Origin: Costus lasius
Taxonomy: Eukaryota; Streptophyta; Magnoliopsida; Zingiberales; Costaceae
Assembly: GCA_027563935.2 (NCBI GenBank)
Contig: CM050449.1
Location: 42,692,507 to 42,756,506 of the forward strand
DNA length: 64,000 nt
Direction: 5' to 3'
Shown here: positions 59,589 to 64,000 of the stretch, one piece after another
Layout: every line of letters starts with the position of its first letter
Position numbering within the stretch: position 1 is the stretch's first letter
Translations under genes and position numbers: made by a program
The notes under the pieces: generated by a model
Told to the model about the DNA's origin: nothing
The model's input: only the letters and a program-made list of their open reading frames with translations
The model's database searches: none

Positions 59589-61720
59589 TGTTGTTCTCCG
59601 CAAGTGCACGGATACTCGAAGTAATATTTAAGATATCGAACCACAAAGACCTTGTTGTTAAGTACCAACGAATTGAGTTTTCACTAGCTAAACAAATAGA
59701 ATAATGATGCAAGTAAACGATCGAACGATGTACGGAAAAATCAGAGAGAAAAGCTTGAGACTAGGGGTTCATCCAACTTGATATTCATGATTAGATATAA
59801 TTAAATGTTCATCAATCTATTTTCGTTATGGTAAAGATATGACTTACTTAATAAAGAAATTAACTCGCTCTCGTGCAGTCAATTTGCAAAGAACGATCCT
59901 CACTCTCGTACAAGATCTATTTAGTGGTTAAGATAAGTAAACTTCAACAGAGAAATAAAGAATCACTCTCTTGCATTTCATTTCAATGTCGAGATCTCAA
60001 GCAAAACTAAGCACTCTCATACCTTAGCTTCACAGGTTTTACTTAAGGTTTTTAAACAATTCAATATCTATCTCTAGCATATTTTCATGTCTAAAACAAT
60101 AATGATTTCTAGGTCAAAACATCAACAAGAATTATACTTCGAAAATCTAAAAATAAGAACACAACTAATCTCTTACGATGAGTTCCTATCATAAATTCTA
60201 GGGTTCCAAGTTTTATGAATCACCTCTCGGTCCATATCACAAAACTCCAACACATATTAATGCATGAAACTAGGAAAGATTAAAGACGTTAATCTCTTAA
60301 GTAAAATTACCATACCAAGAATATATTGATGGAGTAAAAGTCATCTAATCATTAGAATATCAAGGGGATTAAACCCCCATGTCCCAAAAGAAAGTTTTAA
60401 GCTATCATGATGGAAGAATTATAGCAAAACATGGTTTTAGATTGATTAGAAATCAAAAGGGAGGAGTAAAGTTACAAAACAGGGTTGTAATCAAAATTAT
60501 AGCCTGTAATTTGTGTAGAGTCGCGATGAATAGTGCACGCGACCAAGTTTTCATTGATTTCTCCCTTGATCAATCTCCTTTCACTCTGAAACTTCTGTGG
60601 TGTGTTCTCCTTCCTCAGGCGAAGCTTCCTTGCAAATTTCATGGCCAGAGATGGTCTGTGCGATGAAGGGCGATGAACTCTAGCACGGCGGTGATTCTTT
60701 GAAATTCTCAGTGAAGTGTTGATGAAAATTTTTCCTTTTGCTTCGATAATCTTTTCCTCCTAATGCTGAGTCTTCCCCTTTTTACGGATCTTCAATTGGT
60801 GCCCTAAATCTCAAGTAAACATCTTTTTAAGCTTTCGGCGGAAAAATCAGAAGACTGGGCGCGGAATTACAGTACCGTGATGAACATTACGGTACTACCG
60901 TAATGGCTTCGGAGGTTTCTGTAAGGATTTCGTCCACAATTACAGCACCATGAAAATCCTTACGGTAGTGCCGTAATTCTTCCAAAATCTCTGAAAGTTT
61001 CTGTATGAAATTGGACCTAAATTATGGCACTGTCTCGAGTAAACATCTTTTTAAGCTTTCGGCGGAAAAATCGGAAGACTGGGCGCGGAATTATAGTACC
61101 GTGATGAACATTACAGTACTGCCGTAATGGCTTCGGAGGTTTTTGTAAGGCTTTCGTCCACAATTATAGCATCGCGAAAATCCTTACGGTAGTGCCGTAA
61201 TTCTTCCGAAATCTCTGAAAGTTTCTGTATGAAATTGGACCTAAATTACGGCACCGTGAAAATTGTTACGGTAGTGCCATAATTTGTCCGAAATCTTCTG
61301 AAGTCTTTGCCCGATTCTGACCAAAATCACGGCACCGTAAAATTCATTACGGCAATGCCGTAATTTCCCAAAAAACTTGCTACAATCTGCTGCCATGAAA
61401 TCCATTACGGTAGTGCCCTGATTTCATATTACGGCCGTAAAAATAATTACGGCACTACCGTAATTTCTCTAGAAAGCTTGGTTTTAGTTGAAATTTGATG
61501 TTCAAACTCCTCTTGATGATTAGAACTCGCCCATGCATTGAAATTGCTTCAAAATGCGTGATAATGATGCCTTTCTACTTGAAATTGATCAAAAACCAAA
61601 GAAGGTGTAGATTTCGAAGTATTTGGCAAATAAGGCATAAAAATAAAGCAAAAGAGCAAGATTATGACTCAAAAGGTTAGTTAATCAGTACGAAAAACAT
61701 TATCAAATTTAGAGTCATCA
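59589..61720 (-). repeat. Athila 5' LTR
   Basis: A 2132-bp LTR; on the plus strand it runs from TGTTGTTCTCCG to GAGTCATCA. Its inner end is set by the primer site and its outer end by the sudden change to gag text of another element at 61721, and by agreement with the 3' LTR end at 1354. It contains hairpin modules (60865-61475) and a 224-bp tandem duplication. Confidence 0.9.
60811..61258 (-). repeat. 224-bp tandem duplication in Athila 5' LTR
   Basis: The text starting gtaaacatctttttaagc at 60815 recurs at 61039, an offset of 224 bp, and includes the segment gactgggcgcgg with two hairpin modules. The two units differ at several sites, so the duplication is not recent. Confidence 0.85.
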
Positions 61721-64000
61721 GCGCCTCTTGGACCAATACAGTAGCATACACCAGGGATCCGGTACCGTCACTGAGTATAGGCTAGGCTTTGACACATTAG
61801 CACTTAGGTGCAACTTGCGAGAAGACCCCGAGTTTACCTTGTCTAGATTTAAGAATGGACTCTAATCAGAGATCAGAAGAGCCCTACCTGCCTATAACTC
61901 GGAGAGTTTGGACCAGACATTCCAGCGAGCTCTAGACATTGAGTAAGACTTGCTCGTTGCTGCTAGGCGCAGCGAGTTGGTAGCTTCTAGATGACCCCCA
62001 GCTGTCGGTCCCCCACCTATTCATTATAGCACCGAGTGCGCAGAGCCTCGATACACTCCAACTGTCCGCGAGGCACGCTCGGAGTCCCATCATGCTCCCA
62101 CTGTTCGTGACCCCCCTAGGCATCCCACACCCGACACCCCTCCTACTCATCTTTCATGGGAGGAAAAGGGCAAGGCCCCAACTCAAGGGTCCACGACTGG
62201 TGTGAATTGTTTCAACTATCTCCAACCCGGCCATTATTCAAAGGATTGCCCCAAGCGTCCTGCCCATGTTGACAAGAGTCAGCCCCGGTTGGCTACTATG
62301 ACTCATGAGTGCAATGAGCATGACATTAAGCCTGAGTGCTATACTAATGAGGATGAGTCGGGTCAGCCCACACTTGCAGTTGTTCGGTGCACTCTAGTAC
62401 AAACCCCTCCCTCCGAGGATTGGAGGCGCACCAATATTTTCATGACTTACATCAAATGTAACGGGCATTCATGTAAGATCGTTATTGATGGGGGTAGTAG
62501 TCTGAACGTAGTGTCATGCACCACATTCACCCGGTTCAACCTTGCACTTGAACCCTACCCGAAGCCATATTCTGTCTCTTGGGTTGACACATCGAGCCTA
62601 CCAGTCACCCACTGTTGTTAGGTTCCCATTAGTATTGGGGGACTATATGTAGAAAGTTTGGTGTGACGTGACAACAATGGATGTTGCACACGTGCTGTTG
62701 GGTCGCCCTTGGCTATATGACCATGATGTGGTTCACCATGGCCGATCGAACACTTATGTCTTCAACCACAATGACCAGAAAATCCGGCTCAACCCAGCCC
62801 CGCCGAAAGAGTTGCGTGCATCAACGTCTAAGGGCTTGATTGTACCCCCGAAACCCACTGCAATTGTGTCCCTAATGCTCACCCCAGCACTAATTCGTGA
62901 AGCTAGTGAGACCAAGGTGGTCTATGCCCTGATGTTGCGTGAGGTGGTAGACTTGTTGTCCCAAGCAGAGATGGACCCTCCAGCCAAAATTGCCCCCCTC
63001 TTGTCTGAGTTTAGTGACATCTCACCCGAGGATCTGCCTCAAGGACTCCCTCAGGAAAGGGAGATCCAACATGGGATTGACTTAGTGCCGAGATCCCCTC
63101 TCCCAAACTTTCCCCACCATAGACTTAACCCCACTGAGCACGCCGAGTTGCAGCATCAAGTGGATGAACTCCTCACTAAGGGGTACATCCGTGAGAGCCT
63201 TAGCCCATGCACTGTCCCCGCCCTACTGATGCCCAAGAAGGATGGGTCGTGGTGTATGTGCATAGATAGTCAAGCCATTAATAGGATCACCGTCATGTAT
63301 CGGTTCCCCATTGCCCGTCTTGACGACATGCTCGATTTGGTTTCGGGTTCATCATGGTTTACCAAGTTGGACCTCCAGAGCGGATATCACCAAGTTCACA
63401 TCCGTGAGGATGATGAATGGAAGACTGCGTTCAAGACTAAGGATGTTCTGTATGAGTGGTTAGTCATGCCCTTTCGCTTGACGAACGCCCCCTCCACGTT
63501 CATGAGGCTGATGAGTCAAGTCCTCAAGCCCTACATGGGCAAATTCCTGGTCATCTACTTTGACGATAGTCTGATCTTCAACCACACCCGAGAGGAACAC
63601 TTAGAGCATCTTCGCTCTACCTTTGAGATTCTCTAGAAGGAGCGCCTCTTCCTTAACACGAAGAAGTGCACCTTCATGGCCACCCAAGTCTTTCTAGGGT
63701 ACATAGTGTCTAACCAGGGTCTCTCTGTTGACCCCGCCAAGATTTTGATGTCATTCGGCATTGGCCTGAACCTCGCACTATTTCTGAGGTCCGCAGTTTC
63801 TTAGGTCTTGCTCGGTTCTACCGTCGATTCATCAGTGGGTATAGTATCATTGCTACCTCATTGATCCAATGTCTATCGAAAGATGACTTCAAGTGGACAC
63901 TGGCCACTCAATGTGCCTTTGATGCCCTTAAGGACGCCCTTACCATAGCCCCCGTTCTTCGACTTCCAAACTTTTCCAAAGTCTTTGAAGTCGCATGCGA
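61721..64000 (+). pseudogene. Ty3/gypsy gag-pol of the outermost element, partial
   Basis: The segment starts inside gag (GTVTEYRLGFDTLALRC, SRFKNGL, IRRALPAYNSESLDQTFQRAL; 61770-61940). The knuckle at 62205 reads CFNYLQPGHYSKDC, with Tyr for the second Cys. The protease region follows (IVIDGGSSLNVVS near 62480; Gly where Ser or Thr is usual, then LLGRPWLYDHDV near 62690), then RT (MPKKDGSW, LDLQSGYHQVHI, YFDD near 63560) and the start of the RNase H region (SFLGLARFYRRFISGY near 63800). Lesions: TAA at about 61863, TAG at about 62619 with a frameshift to 62668, TAG at 63634-63636, and a frameshift near 63745. It looks chromovirus-like but the lineage is not resolved. Its 5' part lies beyond the Athila insertion, outside the window. 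Confidence 0.87.

Larger units (their letters stand above)
751..61720 (-). mobile_element. Athila-type Ty3/gypsy retrotransposon, interrupted and internally deleted
   Basis: On the minus strand the order is 5' LTR (61720-59589), Asp-tRNA primer site, gag (59462-59032, then 49946-49711), a missing middle, pol from within reverse transcriptase to integrase (7222-5061), an extra Athila-type ORF (4019-2578), and the start of the 3' LTR (1354-751). An extra ORF after pol together with an Asp-tRNA primer site is known for the Athila/Tat lineage. Three insertions break it: LTR-D in the 3' LTR, B2 (carrying A2, A1, C, B1 and A4) in pol, and A3 in gag. The protease, the first half of reverse transcriptase and the end of gag are absent. 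The possible right TSD is gcgcc (61721-61725); its partner is outside the window. Confidence 0.88.

Noticed and set aside
1..64000. Host plant genes or non-LTR elements
   Set aside because: All stretches longer than about 300 bp could be assigned to a retrotransposon LTR, leader, coding relic or spacer.

Overview
This is plant nuclear DNA: 64 kb of nested LTR retrotransposons with no recognisable host gene. The evidence is Ty1/copia polyproteins with initiator-Met-tRNA primer sites, an Athila-type Ty3/gypsy element with an Asp-tRNA primer site and an extra ORF after pol, and 5-bp target-site duplications (TSDs) around most insertions. A flowering plant is the natural reading; the species cannot be told from the sequence.

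Layout, outermost first. (0) A decayed Ty3/gypsy element, plus strand, is seen only at the right edge (61721-64000). (1) An Athila-type element, minus strand, lies inside its gag: 5' LTR 59589-61720, gag 59032-59462 plus 49711-49946, pol 7222-5061, Athila ORF 4019-2578, and an interrupted 3' LTR (751-1354). (2) A copia-type LTR (LTR-D, 1-750) sits in that 3' LTR; copia A3 (49947-59031, TSD gaatg) sits in gag; copia B2 (from 7223) sits in the reverse transcriptase. (3) Copia A2 (7400-25570, TSD ccatt) lies in the 5' LTR of B2, and copia C (30015-49710) lies in the B2 interior. (4) Copia A1 (8592-17719, minus, TSD ttgcg) lies in the 5' LTR of A2; copia B1 (30732-41691, minus, TSD gatgt) lies in the 5' LTR of C. 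(5) A solo LTR of family A (36499-38187, TSD acaac) lies in B1. A deletion removed the end of C, the rest of B2 and the middle of Athila.

All polyprotein genes carry stops or frameshifts, but A1, A2 and A3 are close to intact (two or three lesions each, 1672-1680-bp LTRs). Family B looks non-autonomous: two copies share the same gag stop and lack a CCHC knuckle.

The most interesting signal is in the copia leaders. Every LTR has a 5' splice-site-like sequence at the same place, and every leader ends in a 3' splice-site-like TTGTAG just before gag. In A1, A2, A3, B1 and B2 the removal of this 1.6-2.0-kb segment (ignoring the insertion inside B1) would join an ATG in the LTR in frame to gag, although gag of A1 and A2 has no ATG of its own at that place. 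The removed segment holds the primer-binding site and three small hairpins whose spacing (about 209 and 114 bp) is kept in all six elements. This suggests that splicing separates translated gag-pol mRNA from unspliced, packageable genomic RNA. It is an inference to be tested with RNA data.
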